DNA from: Roseomonas sp. E05
Lineage (GTDB): Bacteria; Pseudomonadota; Alphaproteobacteria; Acetobacterales; Acetobacteraceae
DNA length: 50,684 nt
Direction of reading: 5' to 3'
Assembly: GCF_030063475.1 (NCBI RefSeq)
Contig: NZ_JASIRT010000035.1
Span: 1 to 50,684, forward strand
Shown piece after piece: positions 26,201 through 35,183 of this stretch. Positions within the stretch are counted from its first letter, which is position 1, and each line of letters begins with the position of its first letter. The translations under genes were made by a program, and so were the position numbers. The notes below the pieces were generated by a model, which searched no databases, had not been told where the DNA came from, and saw only the letters and a list, made by a program, of their open reading frames with translations.

Positions 26201-28801
26201 GTGGACATTCAAAAGTTCACCGAGCGCGCCCAGGGTTTCCTGCAGGCAGCGCAGACCATCGCCATCCGGGAGTTCCATCAGCGGATCACGCCGGAGCATC
26301 TGCTGAAGGCACTCCTGGACGATGAGGAAGGGGCAGCAGCGGGCCTGATCCGGGCGGCCGGGGGCGATCCCCAGGCTGCCAGGCAGGCGATCGACCTCGA
26401 GGTCTCCAAGCTGCCCAAGGTGCAGGGCTCCGGCGCCGGCCAGCCGCAGGCGACGCCGGATCTGGTCCGGGTGCTGGACGCGGCGGAGCAGGCCGCGCAG
26501 AAGGCCGGTGACGAGTATGTGGCGCAGGATCGCCTGCTGGTGGCGCTGGCCGCCTCCGACGGCCCCGCGGCTCGCGCCCTCCGCGAGGCCGGCGCCACCC
26601 CGCAGGCCCTGGACAAGGCCCTGACCGACATCCGCAAGGGCCGCAAGGTCACCAGCCAGAACGCCGAGGCCAGCTTCGACGCGCTGAAGAAGTATGCCCG
26701 CGACGTCACCGCGCTGGCGCGGGAGGGTAAGCTCGACCCGGTGATCGGCCGGGAGGAGGAAATCCGCCGCACGGTCCAGGTTCTGGCCCGCCGTACCAAG
26801 AACAACCCCGTGCTGATCGGTGAGCCCGGCGTCGGCAAGACGGCGATCGTCGAGGGCCTCGCGCTGCGCATCGTCAACGGGGACGTACCGGAGGCGCTGA
26901 AGAACAAGCGCCTGCTGGCGCTCGACCTCGGCGCGATGGTCGCGGGGGCCAAGTATCGTGGTGAGTTCGAGGAGCGCCTGAAGGGCGTGCTGCAGGAGAT
27001 CGAGCAGGCCGCGGGGGAGGTGATCCTGTTCATCGACGAAATGCACACGCTGGTCGGCGCGGGCAAGTCGGACGGCGCGATGGACGCCTCCAACCTTCTC
27101 AAGCCTGAGCTGGCCCGTGGCGCGCTGCACTGCATCGGCGCGACCACGCTCGACGAGTACCGCAAGCACGTGGAGAAGGACGCGGCGCTGGCGCGGCGCT
27201 TCCAGCCGGTGTTCGTCGGTGAGCCGAGTGTGGAGGACACCATCTCCATCCTGCGCGGCATCAAGGATAAGTACGAAGCCCATCACGGCGTGCGGATCAG
27301 CGATTCCGCCTTGGTCGCAGCGGCGACGCTATCCCAGCGCTACATCACCGACCGCTTCCTGCCGGACAAGGCGATCGACCTGGTGGACGAGGCTGCCTCC
27401 CGCCTGCGCATGCAGGTGGACAGCAAGCCGGAGGAGCTCGACGAGCTCGACCGCCGCCTCATGCAGCTCAAGATCGAGCGTGAGGCACTGCGCAAGGAGA
27501 ACGATCCAGCGTCCCGGGACCGGCTCGAGAAGCTGGAAAAGGAACTGGCCGAGCTTGAGGAGCAGTCCAACGCGCTGACGGCGGCGTGGCAGGCCGAGAA
27601 GGCGAAGCTGACCGAATCCCAGAAGCTCAAGGAGCAGCTCGATCAGGCTCGCAGCGAGGTCGAGATCGCGCAGCGCCAGGGCGACCTCGCCCGAGCCTCC
27701 CAGCTGCTCTACGGCGTCATCCCGGATCTGGAGAAGAAGATCGCCGGCAGCCAGGGTGAGGGCCAGCTCGTCAACGAAGCGGTGACCGAGGAGCAGATCG
27801 CCGCGGTGGTCTCCCGTTGGACCGGCGTGCCGATGGAGCGGATGCTGGAGGGCGAGCGGGCCAAGCTGCTGCGCATGGAGGACGAACTGCGCCGCCGCGT
27901 GGTCGGCCAGGAAGAAGCCTTGCGGGCGGTGGCCAATGCGGTGCGGCGCGCGCGCGCCGGGCTGCAGGACCCGAACCGCCCAATCGGCAGCTTCCTGTTC
28001 CTCGGCCCCACGGGTGTCGGCAAAACCGAGACCTGCAAGGCGCTGGCGGAGTTCCTGTTCGACGACGAGCGGGCGATGGTGCGCGTCGACATGAGCGAAT
28101 TCATGGAGAAGCACAGCGTCTCCCGCCTGATCGGCGCGCCGCCGGGCTATGTCGGCTATGATGAGGGCGGCGTGCTCACTGAGGCCGTGCGGCGCCGTCC
28201 CTATCAGGTGATCCTGTTCGATGAGGTCGAGAAGGCGCATGAGGACGTCTTCAACGTCCTGCTCCAGGTTCTCGATGACGGCCGCCTGACAGACGGGCAG
28301 GGCAGGACCGTCGATTTCAAGAACACCATCATCGTACTGACCAGCAATCTCGGTAGCGACGTTCTCGCGGCTCAGCCGGACGGTGAGGACACTGTCCTGG
28401 TGCAGGGTCAGGTGATGGCGGTGGTGCGGCGGCACTTCCGGCCGGAATTCCTGAACCGGCTGGATGAGATCGTCCTGTTCCGTCGCCTGCAGCGCGCCGA
28501 CATGGCGAACATCGTCGATATTCAGCTCGGGCGTCTGCGCAAGCTGCTCGGCGACCGCAAAATTACCCTCGACGTCGATCGCGGCGCGCTCGAGTGGCTG
28601 GCCGAAGCGGGCTACGACCCGACCTACGGTGCCCGTCCTCTGAAGCGCGTCATCCAACGTGAGCTGCAGAATACGCTGGCGGAGATGATCCTGACTGGAG
28701 ATATCGGCGACGGTGACAGGGTCCATGTGAGTGCCACCGACCATGGGTTGGCCATCATCCCGCCGATCCATGTGGAGGAGGTCACGCCAAGGGCCGCTTG
28801 A
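26201..28801 (+). CDS. clpB: Protein disaggregase ClpB (Hsp100)
   Basis: 866 residues from a GTG start behind GGAGGGAGG. N-domain (1-145), first AAA ring with Walker A GEPGVGKT (207-214), the long ClpB/Hsp104 coiled-coil middle domain (about 400-530), second AAA ring with GPTGVGKT (602-609) and C-terminal domain ending without any ClpP-binding loop. The middle domain and N-domain are those of ordinary ClpB, not of ClpG/ClpK from gammaproteobacterial heat-resistance islands. With DnaK and Hsp20 it dissolves heat aggregates. dnaK lies 21 bases upstream and hdeD 23 downstream. Confidence 0.96.
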   Translation: MDIQKFTERAQGFLQAAQTIAIREFHQRITPEHLLKALLDDEEGAAAGLIRAAGGDPQAARQAIDLEVSKLPKVQGSGAGQPQATPDLVRVLDAAEQAAQKAGDEYVAQDRLLVALAASDGPAARALREAGATPQALDKALTDIRKGRKVTSQNAEASFDALKKYARDVTALAREGKLDPVIGREEEIRRTVQVLARRTKNNPVLIGEPGVGKTAIVEGLALRIVNGDVPEALKNKRLLALDLGAMVAGAKYRGEFEERLKGVLQEIEQAAGEVILFIDEMHTLVGAGKSDGAMDASNLLKPELARGALHCIGATTLDEYRKHVEKDAALARRFQPVFVGEPSVEDTISILRGIKDKYEAHHGVRISDSALVAAATLSQRYITDRFLPDKAIDLVDEAASRLRMQVDSKPEELDELDRRLMQLKIEREALRKENDPASRDRLEKLEKELAELEEQSNALTAAWQAEKAKLTESQKLKEQLDQARSEVEIAQRQGDLARASQLLYGVIPDLEKKIAGSQGEGQLVNEAVTEEQIAAVVSRWTGVPMERMLEGERAKLLRMEDELRRRVVGQEEALRAVANAVRRARAGLQDPNRPIGSFLFLGPTGVGKTETCKALAEFLFDDERAMVRVDMSEFMEKHSVSRLIGAPPGYVGYDEGGVLTEAVRRRPYQVILFDEVEKAHEDVFNVLLQVLDDGRLTDGQGRTVDFKNTIIVLTSNLGSDVLAAQPDGEDTVLVQGQVMAVVRRHFRPEFLNRLDEIVLFRRLQRADMANIVDIQLGRLRKLLGDRKITLDVDRGALEWLAEAGYDPTYGARPLKRVIQRELQNTLAEMILTGDIGDGDRVHVSATDHGLAIIPPIHVEEVTPRAA

Positions 28802-28824
28802 GATGATGAGGGAGGCTTCTGACC

Positions 28825-29526
28825 ATGCGTGATTGGTTCTTCGCCTCCAGCGCCCGCAGTGAGCAGATGAGTGCGCTGCTCGCGCGGAACTGGTGGGCCA
28901 TTGCCCTCCGTGGTGCTCTCGCGCTGCTGCTCGGAATAGCCGCTCTGGCTCTGCCAGGCGTCACGATGCGCGCTCTGGTCCTGACCTTCGGCGCGTACAC
29001 CCTGGCGGACGGCATCCTGGCGATTGTCGCCGCGATCCGGGCCGCGCGGGAGCATGAACGCTGGTGGCCGCTCGTGATCCAGGGCCTCCTGGGTATTGGC
29101 GCCGGGGTGATCGCCTTCTGGGCCCCGGATGCCACGGTCATGGCCTTCGTGTACCTGAGTGCCGCCTGGGCCATTCTGTCCGGGGCGGCCATGCTGGCCG
29201 CCTCGGGCAGCCTTCATCGGAGCCACGGCAAGTGGGCTCTGGGGCTTGCTGGTCTGGTTTCGCTTCTCTGGGGCGTGCTGCTGGCCTGCGCTCCGGCGAT
29301 GGGGGCGCTGGTCATGACCGCTTGGCTCGGGGCCTACGCGCTGCTCTTTGGCGCTGCGTTGCTTGCGCTGGCCTTCCAGCTCAGGCGGCAGGCGAATGCC
29401 ACGTCCGAGAGGCAACCCCAAGGGCTCGCTGTACCTCCGATGTGGCCACAGCCGCCTGCCGCGGCTGATCGTCCTGTAGGCGGCTGGCGCTTCGTCTACA
29501 GGTACCGCAGGGTATCCTGGCGCTGA
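28825..29526 (+). CDS. HdeD-family membrane protein (DUF308)
   Basis: 233 residues with six hydrophobic segments between residues 25 and 187 in HdeD repeats (NWWAIALRGALALLLGIAAL; WPLVIQGLLGIGAGVIAFW; KWALGLAGLVSLLWGVLLA). HdeD is an inner-membrane protein linked to acid resistance in E. coli, and an HdeD is a regular member of stress-tolerance islands. The C-terminal 45 residues are a polar, Pro-rich cytoplasmic tail absent from E. coli HdeD as I remember it. It starts after GAGGGAGG, 23 bases downstream of clpB, so it is probably in the dnaK-clpB operon. Confidence 0.85.
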   Translation: MRDWFFASSARSEQMSALLARNWWAIALRGALALLLGIAALALPGVTMRALVLTFGAYTLADGILAIVAAIRAAREHERWWPLVIQGLLGIGAGVIAFWAPDATVMAFVYLSAAWAILSGAAMLAASGSLHRSHGKWALGLAGLVSLLWGVLLACAPAMGALVMTAWLGAYALLFGAALLALAFQLRRQANATSERQPQGLAVPPMWPQPPAAADRPVGGWRFVYRYRRVSWR

Positions 29527-29712
29527 GATCGACCAGACGGGGACGGCAGATCCGCGCCGTCTCCCGTCCATCGCTTCGCCCAGCGGATGCCAGAGCACTT
29601 GAGCCGGGATGGCCCGTCTCCTTCCGTGAGGCGGGTGCTGGCGAGATCTCGGCAGCCGTCCTTTCACCAAGCCGCGCCCAGTCCGCGGCGGCACAGCCGT
29701 GGAGAATGAGCA

Positions 29713-30249
29713 ATGACGACCTGGACGCGCGTGACCGACCCCGACATGGCGGCAACTTTGCTGCCTGCTTGGTTCGCAGCGCGCATGATGGGAACGCGTG
29801 GTTCCTACGGGTTCCTTCTCACGACCGGGGACGTCGTGCGCGTGAGCCGCGTCACGGCGATCCATGTCTCCTCCGACGGACCGATCCTGATCGACGTGCT
29901 GCTCGATCACGCAGGCGTGCCGGGCGGAGTGGACACGGCGTGGCAGCCGAAGCATTTCCTCGGTGCGCCGGTGCCCGGCGCGAATCTCGCGACGCTTAAT
30001 CTTTCGCAGGTGGCCATCGCGGTGGAGTTCACAGTGGCGGAAATCGCCGAGACCGCGCTCGACGCCAAGGGCACGGCAGCGGCCGCAGACCAGGTCGAAG
30101 TGCCTGACACAATTGAGGCAACGGCGGTGGGCTATATTGCGCCCGTTGCCTCCGACGGAGGTCAGCCGATCTCAGGCCGACTCCTAGCCGGCGGGGAGAC
30201 TGTGGACGTAATAGCGAATCTAGGTCTCAGGGCTCCTCAACGAGGATAA
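29713..30249 (+). CDS. Hypothetical protein
   Basis: 178 residues, mixed alpha/beta, with no signal peptide and no membrane segment. The start is preceded by GGAG at 8 bases. The first half has alternating strands (GSYGFLLTTGDVVRVSRVTA, then IHVSSDGPILIDVLL). The second half is acidic and Ala-rich. Codon third positions are GC-rich like the neighbours, which favours a real gene. I recognise no family. It lies between the dnaK operon and a stretch of broken genes, and its last bases reach the edge of that wreckage, so its C-terminus may not be original. Confidence 0.55.
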   Translation: MTTWTRVTDPDMAATLLPAWFAARMMGTRGSYGFLLTTGDVVRVSRVTAIHVSSDGPILIDVLLDHAGVPGGVDTAWQPKHFLGAPVPGANLATLNLSQVAIAVEFTVAEIAETALDAKGTAAAADQVEVPDTIEATAVGYIAPVASDGGQPISGRLLAGGETVDVIANLGLRAPQRG

Positions 30250-30390
30250 TGCAATCCCATCGCGCGGACCGAGCGGAGCACGGCCAGTGAAGTGGATGCC
30301 GCAGCCCACGAGCTCGGCACAGGACGTGCTTGGTGCTATCGCCCGCTCCGCTGCCTGCGCGCGGCCGAGATGCCACGGCTCGGTGTGTAG

Positions 30391-30494
30391 GGCTTTCACG
30401 GGCCGCTCGACTTCCTGCTGGAGGTGGTGCGGCAGCATCGCTGGACCTCGGAAGCCTGTCGATCATCGCCCTGTGCGACCAGCTCGTGGCGCGA
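30391..30494 (+). pseudogene. scpA fragment (chromosome segregation protein A), frameshifted
   Basis: Two frames together read GFHGPLDFLLEVVRQHR and then, after a one-base shift at about 30441, LDLGSLSIIALCDQLVA. Joined, they match the start of ScpA (F-x-GPLD-LLL-x2-RR then D-L-x2-L-S-I-x-A-L). A stop (TAG) lies just before the first segment. Sequence beyond 30494 no longer matches and belongs to a reversed CDF gene, so only about 35 codons remain. ScpA works with SMC on the chromosome, so this is most likely chromosomal debris. The identification is from memory of the motif. Confidence 0.55.
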
Positions 30495-31077
30495 CCGCAA
30501 CCGAAGGAGGAGCCCAGCGCGGCGCTCATGAGGCCGCTGTGGAACCAGGCGCGCGCCTCCATCGAGAGCAGCGTCGAGTCCAGTCCCTTGCCCCGGCGCC
30601 GCAGGTAGCAGAAGGCGGCGAAGCTCACGACCGCGCTACTGAAGGTGAAGGCGACGCCGATATCGTAGGAAGCCGCTCTTCCCCCGGAGAGCAGGCCGCC
30701 GGCGGCGTCGGCTGCGGCGTAGGCGGCGGCGAAGAGGCCCAGCGCGCCGCTGAGGAAGCCGAGCGTGGGCTCAAGGTGCCAGTAGCCGAACTGGAACCTG
30801 CGGTCCTCCCTGCGCCCGATCAGGCCGGCGACCAGCCACGCCGCCACGGCCATGCCGGCCTCCACCAGGGCGTACATGGCGTCGACGACGATGGCTCGGG
30901 AGGCCGCGGACAGGCCGACGCCGACACCCGCCACGGCGGTCCCAGGGTGATGACGGCCGAGGCGAGCAATAGGGAGCGCTCCCTGGCTCCGTCGCTGGAT
31001 GCGGGACCGATGACACCTGCTGACCGATGCGGATTGCGGGTGAGGGGGTGTCCAGCTTCGGCCCCAGCGTGATCCAT
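30495..31077 (-). pseudogene. Cation diffusion facilitator transporter, frameshifted and truncated
   Basis: From the ATG at 31077 (GAGGG upstream, 10 bases after the DUF417 stop) the frame reads to ERSLLLASAVITLG. A one-base deletion in a G run near 30942 then shifts it, and the next frame continues GVGVGLSAASRAIVVDAMYA, LVEAGMAVAAWLVAGLIGRR and FQFGYWHLEPTLGFLSGALG, the expected CDF membrane region. After ARAWFHSGLMSAAL (about 30510) homology stops, so the last membrane helices and cytoplasmic domain are missing where an scpA fragment abuts. It would have exported divalent metal ions. Both lesions should inactivate it; the deletion could be a sequencing error, the truncation not. Confidence 0.72.
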
Positions 31078-31087
31078 CGATCGGCCC

Positions 31088-31603
31088 TCAAATCCGGTGG
31101 GCACGAAGGCGGGCGAGGCTTTCGCCGAGCACGACGACGCTCACGCCCAGCATGGCGATGTCCTTGATCAGGAAGCTGCCGAGCGCGTCGAGGAAGGGGA
31201 AGCCGCCCGATCCTGCCTCCCAGATCGGCAAGGCGAGCATAGTGGAACTGGTGACGGCGAAGGTGGCGGCTCCGAGAGCGCCGCCGAGCACCCCGGCCCG
31301 GGGCGACCATGGCGAAGCCAGGAGGAGGGCTGCGGTGAACACCTCGACCACGCCGAGCAGGGTGGAGGTCCCCGCCTCACCAAAGACGGAATAGAGCCAC
31401 GCGAGCCAGGGCGTGCCGCTGATGAGCGGCTTCAGCACTTCGGCCTCGATCGCGGTGAACTTGAGGATGCCGATCAGGAAGAGGGGAAGGATGACACCTG
31501 CGAGGGCGATGGCGCGCCCGAGTGCGGCGAGGCGCTCGCCGGGGATGAGGCGGTCGACCCCCGCGATCGCCCGGTCCGTCGTGGCCAGAATGTTGTGCGA
31601 CAT
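31088..31603 (-). CDS. DUF417 (YkgB/RclC-like) inner-membrane protein
   Basis: 171 residues. Four hydrophobic segments with family features: LPLFLIGILKFTAIEAEVLK, PLISGTPWLAWLYSVFGEAG, a central VVEVFTAALLLASPWSPRAG and a C-terminal FPFLDALGSFLIKDIAMLG. The family includes RclC of the E. coli reactive-chlorine response. The start at 31603 is set by AGGGG 7 bases before it; the frame is open further upstream, but that would read through the operator. It is divergent from a MarR regulator across a large inverted repeat, the usual layout for control by that regulator, and was probably co-transcribed with the now broken CDF gene. Confidence 0.83.
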   Translation of the reverse strand: MSHNILATTDRAIAGVDRLIPGERLAALGRAIALAGVILPLFLIGILKFTAIEAEVLKPLISGTPWLAWLYSVFGEAGTSTLLGVVEVFTAALLLASPWSPRAGVLGGALGAATFAVTSSTMLALPIWEAGSGGFPFLDALGSFLIKDIAMLGVSVVVLGESLARLRAHRI

Positions 31604-31650
31604 GGAAAGCCCCTGATTTGTGTGCGGGAAGCACATAAACCCTGGCAGGC

Positions 31651-31698
31651 TTGCATTGTATGCGTCAAGCATATATTTATGACGCATGGTCAATGCAA
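31651..31698. promoter_or_regulatory. Large inverted repeat, likely MarR operator
   Basis: Left arm TTGCATTGTATGCGTCA (31651-31667), a 12-base AT-rich centre, right arm TGACGCATGGTCAATGCAA (31680-31698). The arms are complementary apart from a two-base insertion and one mismatch. The right arm contains the start codon of the MarR gene (31686). It probably binds that MarR protein and represses both divergent units; the same repeat in mRNA could hide the start. Confidence 0.72.
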
Positions 31699-32201
31699 AG
31701 CTCGAGAACATCGTTGGGGCGCTGGCGCTTGCCTTGTCGGACGACCTGCTGCGGCAGGTCCAAGATCAGGCACCCGAACCCGGCCCGGCCGCGGCGGCGA
31801 TCGCGCTGCTGCGGCATGAGCCGGGGATGGCCATCGAGCGGCTCCGGCGGGCGCTGAGGCTCTCCCACCCCGGCGCCGTGCGGCTGGTCGACAGGCTCGT
31901 CGCCGCCGCCCTTGTGGTCCGCCGTCCCGGCCTTACCGACCGCCGGGCCGTCGCGCTGCACCTCACGGAGGACGGCGAGCAGCGGTGCGACGCGATCCTG
32001 AGGGCTCGCCGGGGGAGCATGGCGCGCGCCCTCGGTACCCTGGACGAGGCCGAACGCCGGGTGCTCGGGCTCCTCACCGAAAAGCTGCTCGCGGGCCTGA
32101 TTGGCGACGTCGACGATGCCTACTCGGTCTGTCGCCTCTGCGACACGGGCGCGTGCCGCGACTGCCCGGTTGACAGGGCGCTGAGCGGCATAACCGAGTG
32201 A
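31686..32201 (+). CDS. MarR-family regulator with C-terminal cysteine cluster
   Basis: 171 residues. A winged helix-turn-helix spans about 35-105 (MAIERLRRALRLSHPGAVRL, wing RRPGLTDRRAVALHLTEDG), flanked by dimerisation helices. The C-terminus has VCRLCDTGACRDCPVD, four cysteines in two CxxC pairs, which could bind zinc or sense oxidants. It is divergent from the DUF417 gene, whose family includes a reactive-chlorine resistance protein, so a thiol-based oxidant sensor is plausible (inference). The start lies inside the inverted repeat and lacks a strong ribosome site; GACGC is all that precedes it. Confidence 0.83.
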   Translation: MVNAKLENIVGALALALSDDLLRQVQDQAPEPGPAAAAIALLRHEPGMAIERLRRALRLSHPGAVRLVDRLVAAALVVRRPGLTDRRAVALHLTEDGEQRCDAILRARRGSMARALGTLDEAERRVLGLLTEKLLAGLIGDVDDAYSVCRLCDTGACRDCPVDRALSGITE

Positions 32202-32410
32202 TCACCGCGACCACCCGACCTTGGCGTGGATTCCTGGCTCGCCGCCTGCCGCGCAGACGGGGCGGACCCGCTGCGGCGGCAGGTCAGCGCCGTGAGGATG
32301 GTTACACCTACGCGGATAGGTAGCGTGGGACCTGGAAAGCCCGACAGCATAGCCGGTCGACCGTGAGCCGGGTATTCCGATCCTGAAACACCCGGTAGGA
32401 GAGTTGCCGA

Positions 32411-34216
32411 TTGACCAGCCATACGCCGCTGATCGCCGCGATCGCCTTCGGTCTGGTGCTCGCCTTCCTCTTCGGGATGGTGGCCCACCGATTCCGGGTC
32501 TCCCCTCTGGTCGGCTACCTCCTGGCCGGCGTCGCCGTCGGCCCCTTCACCCCTGGCTTCGTGGCCGATCAGGGCCTGGCGAACCAGCTCGCCGAGGTCG
32601 GGGTGATCCTTCTGATGTTCGCCGTGGGCCTGCACTTCTCGTTGAAGGACCTGCTCTCCGTACGGAGCATCGCGGTGCCGGGGGCGCTCGGGAGGATCGT
32701 GGGCGCGACCCTCATGGGGATGGGGCTGGCCTGGATGTTCGGATGGTCTGCCGGGGCCGGTCTGGTCTTCGGGCTCGCGCTCTCGGTCGCCTCCACCGTC
32801 GTGCTGGCGCGAGCGCTGCAGGACCGCCGAATCGCTGATACTGAACGCGGGCGAATCGCCATCGGGTGGCTCATCGTGGAGGATCTGGTGACGATCCTCG
32901 CCCTGGTCCTGCTGCCGGCGCTGGCGCCCGTCTTCACGGGTGCCGCCGACTTCTCTATCGGCGATCTGCTCGCCATGGTTGCCGGGACGGCGGTCAAGGT
33001 CGGCGCCTTTATCGCGATCATGCTGGTGGCGGGACGGCGGGTGATCCCCTGGATCATGCATCGCGCAGCCCATACCGGTTCGCGAGAGCTGTTCCGGCTG
33101 GCTGTCTATGCGGTGGCGCTGGGGGTGGCTTACGCGGCAGCGGAGATGTTCGGCGTCTCCTTTGCTCTCGGCGCCTTCCTGGCCGGGATGATGATGGGCG
33201 AGAGTCAGCTCTCGCAGCGGGCCGCGGATGAGGCGCTGCCGCTTCGTGATGCCTTCGCGGTGCTGTTCTTTGTCTCCGTCGGTATGCTGTTCAACCCGCT
33301 GATCCTTATACAGGCCCCTCTCGCGGTCCTGGCGACGCTGGGCATCATCGTGCTGGGCAAATCCGCCGTGGCCTACGCCATCGTGCGCACCTTCCGGCAC
33401 CCGCCTGCCACGGCGCTGAGCATCGCCATCGCCCTCGCGCAGGTCGGCGAGTTCTCCTTCATCCTGATCGCGCTCGGCGTCGAGCTCGAGCTGCTACCGC
33501 CCCAGGGGCGAGACCTGGTACTGGCAGGAGCGATTCTGTCCATCCTGCTGAACCCCTTCCTTTTCACGCTGGCTGAACGTTGGCGTGGACGGGCGCTGTT
33601 GCCGGTACCCCCGCGGGGAGCCATGCCAGCGGCAGTTTCCTCGGCCACAGAGGTGGAGAGCGTTCCAGCTCCTCCAGAGCGAACTGCTGCTGCGCTCCAA
33701 ATTCCGGCACAAGAGGCCGTCCCGTCCCTGACGGGCCACGACGTGGTCATTGGGCATGGACGCGTCGGTAGCATCATCGCCAATGCGCTGAGCAGGAATG
33801 ATCGACCTCTGTTGGTCTTCGAGGTGGCCGAAGAGAGCCACGCTGTCGCGCGGGAGCATGGGCTGGCGGCCGTGCTTGGCAATGCCGCCGATCCGGAGGT
33901 GCTCGTCCTGGCGAACCTGGCGGAGGCAAGCCGCCTGTTCGTAACCGTGCCCGAGGCCTTCGAAGCCGGTCAGATCGTGGAGCAGGCGCGTGCCGTCAAT
34001 CCGACGCTGGAGATCGTCGCCCGTGCCCATTCGGATGCCGCCGTGGAGCATTTGCGGCGCCTGGGCGCAAACCACATCATTATGACGGAGCGTGAGGTGG
34101 CGCACCGCATGCTCGACTATGCGAACCAAGCGCTCGAACGGCTGCAGCGGCCAGGCGCTGTGAAAGGCGTGGGCGGCGACACGCTCCTTCACGTTGGGCT
34201 TGCGAAGGGTACGTGA
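32411..34216 (+). CDS. Kef/YbaL-type monovalent cation:proton antiporter (CPA2)
   Basis: 601 residues from a TTG start behind AGGAGAG. Residues 1-395 form a 12-13 helix CPA2 transporter, with VGYLLAGVAVGPFTPGF, SVASTVVLARAL and IGWLIVEDLVTILALVLLPA carrying the expected acidic residue. After a variable linker, residues 455-575 form a TrkA-N/RCK domain (HDVVIGHGRVGSIIANALSR, then VFEVAEE), which binds nucleotide and gates transport. It matches YbaL/KefB-like potassium-proton antiporters. A KefB-type gene is part of the gammaproteobacterial stress locus. It shares a strand with the MarR gene, with about 210 bases between. Confidence 0.88.
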   Translation: MTSHTPLIAAIAFGLVLAFLFGMVAHRFRVSPLVGYLLAGVAVGPFTPGFVADQGLANQLAEVGVILLMFAVGLHFSLKDLLSVRSIAVPGALGRIVGATLMGMGLAWMFGWSAGAGLVFGLALSVASTVVLARALQDRRIADTERGRIAIGWLIVEDLVTILALVLLPALAPVFTGAADFSIGDLLAMVAGTAVKVGAFIAIMLVAGRRVIPWIMHRAAHTGSRELFRLAVYAVALGVAYAAAEMFGVSFALGAFLAGMMMGESQLSQRAADEALPLRDAFAVLFFVSVGMLFNPLILIQAPLAVLATLGIIVLGKSAVAYAIVRTFRHPPATALSIAIALAQVGEFSFILIALGVELELLPPQGRDLVLAGAILSILLNPFLFTLAERWRGRALLPVPPRGAMPAAVSSATEVESVPAPPERTAAALQIPAQEAVPSLTGHDVVIGHGRVGSIIANALSRNDRPLLVFEVAEESHAVAREHGLAAVLGNAADPEVLVLANLAEASRLFVTVPEAFEAGQIVEQARAVNPTLEIVARAHSDAAVEHLRRLGANHIIMTEREVAHRMLDYANQALERLQRPGAVKGVGGDTLLHVGLAKGT

Positions 34217-34574
34217 TGTTGTACCTGCATCGTGCGGCGTCGCGCCCGTCCTGCCACTGAGCCAATTCTAACTCCGTCGTCCAGAACATCGGGCATGCTG
34301 CCCCGGTCAATCCGGCCACCAGCTGGTGGCGGCGCTGCAGGGCGGTCTCGCCCGGCACCCTGGCAACCATCTCTGGTCATGCCCTTGAGGCGCATGTGAA
34401 GCCGTACCGATCGGACCAGGATGGTGAACAGGGCGACGAGTCGGTGAATGTCGTCAGCCAGGGCAGGGGGTGCCGCGCCTGGCACATGGGCCAGCAAGCG
34501 CTCGGCGGGAGCGTCGAAGGTGTCCTCGACGGCGGGGCCCGCAGAGCTGCCGCTGTCGCGGCGCAGGGCCGAAA
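34217..34574. other. Non-coding or decayed stretch between antiporter and ohrR
   Basis: About 360 bases with no gene I can support. One open frame on the minus strand (34189-34497) has a hydrophobic stretch (LVALFTILVRSVRLHM) but no ribosome site and overlaps the antiporter end, so I leave it unannotated. Confidence 0.45.
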
Positions 34575-35018
34575 CTACTCCGCCGCGTTCTCGATCAGGG
34601 TGTCTCGGAGCAGGGTGAGGTCCGCCTGGATGGCCTTGAGCTTGCCCGCGTCCTGACCCATCGCGTGCAGGATGCCGAGCGGCACCTTCGCGGCCTTGTC
34701 GCGGAGCGCACGACCCTGATCCGTCAGCGCGATCCGCACCACCCGCTCGTCGGCAGTGTCGCGGCTGCGGCGCACATAACCGCCGCTCTCAAGCCGCTTC
34801 AGCAGGGGCGTCAGGGTGCTGGTCTCCATGAAGAGCTTCTCCCCGATCTGCCCGACCGTCTGGTTGTCCTCCTGCCAGAGGGCCACCATGGCGAGATACT
34901 GCGGGTAGGTGAGGCCGAGCTCGCGCAGGAAGGGCTTATAGACGCGGGAGAAGGCGTGCCCGGCGGCGTAGACCGAGAAGCACAGGAACTGTTCGAGCTG
35001 CAGGGCATCATCCGCCAT
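34575..35018 (-). CDS. ohrR: Organic hydroperoxide sensor OhrR (MarR family)
   Basis: 147 residues. The start LEQFLCFSVYAAGHAFSRVY contains the single reactive cysteine C13 at the position conserved in OhrR, followed by YKPFLRELGLTYPQYLAMVA and the winged helix (ETSTLTPLLKRLESGGYVRR, then DERVVRIALT). Oxidation of that cysteine by organic peroxides or hypochlorite releases DNA and induces ohr. No second conserved cysteine is evident, suggesting the 1-Cys type. It is divergent from a hydrolase-ohr unit with two operator-like repeats between. Confidence 0.92.
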   Translation of the reverse strand: MADDALQLEQFLCFSVYAAGHAFSRVYKPFLRELGLTYPQYLAMVALWQEDNQTVGQIGEKLFMETSTLTPLLKRLESGGYVRRSRDTADERVVRIALTDQGRALRDKAAKVPLGILHAMGQDAGKLKAIQADLTLLRDTLIENAAE

Positions 35019-35045
35019 GGTCCGCCTCCTGACGAACGAGGGACA

Positions 35046-35124
35046 TTATATCGCGTGAGATAATATCTCAAGGACGGCAACGGCAGGGCAGCCATGCACG
35101 AAGATAAGTCGCGTGAGATATAAT
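35046..35124. promoter_or_regulatory. Two OhrR operator-like sites
   Basis: Direct copies of TCGCGTGAGATA occur at 35051-35062 (within ATTATATCGCGTGAGATAAT, 35046-35065, itself an imperfect palindrome) and at 35109-35120 (within ATAAGTCGCGTGAGATATAA). They lie in the ohrR-hydrolase intergenic gap, one nearer each gene, which would let OhrR repress itself and the hydrolase-ohr unit. Confidence 0.68.
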
Positions 35125-35183
35125 ACGACGATACCTTCCTCTCACACCAAGGCCGCCCCGCCGGCCGATGAGAGGACTAACCG

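Noticed and set aside
27329-28771. 480-codon open frame antisense to clpB
   Set aside because: Fully inside clpB, with no recognisable domain; clpB is unambiguous.
26201-28801. ClpG/ClpK, the disaggregase of gammaproteobacterial heat-resistance islands
   Set aside because: Length, N-domain and long middle domain are those of ordinary ClpB; the extended ClpG-type N-terminus is absent.
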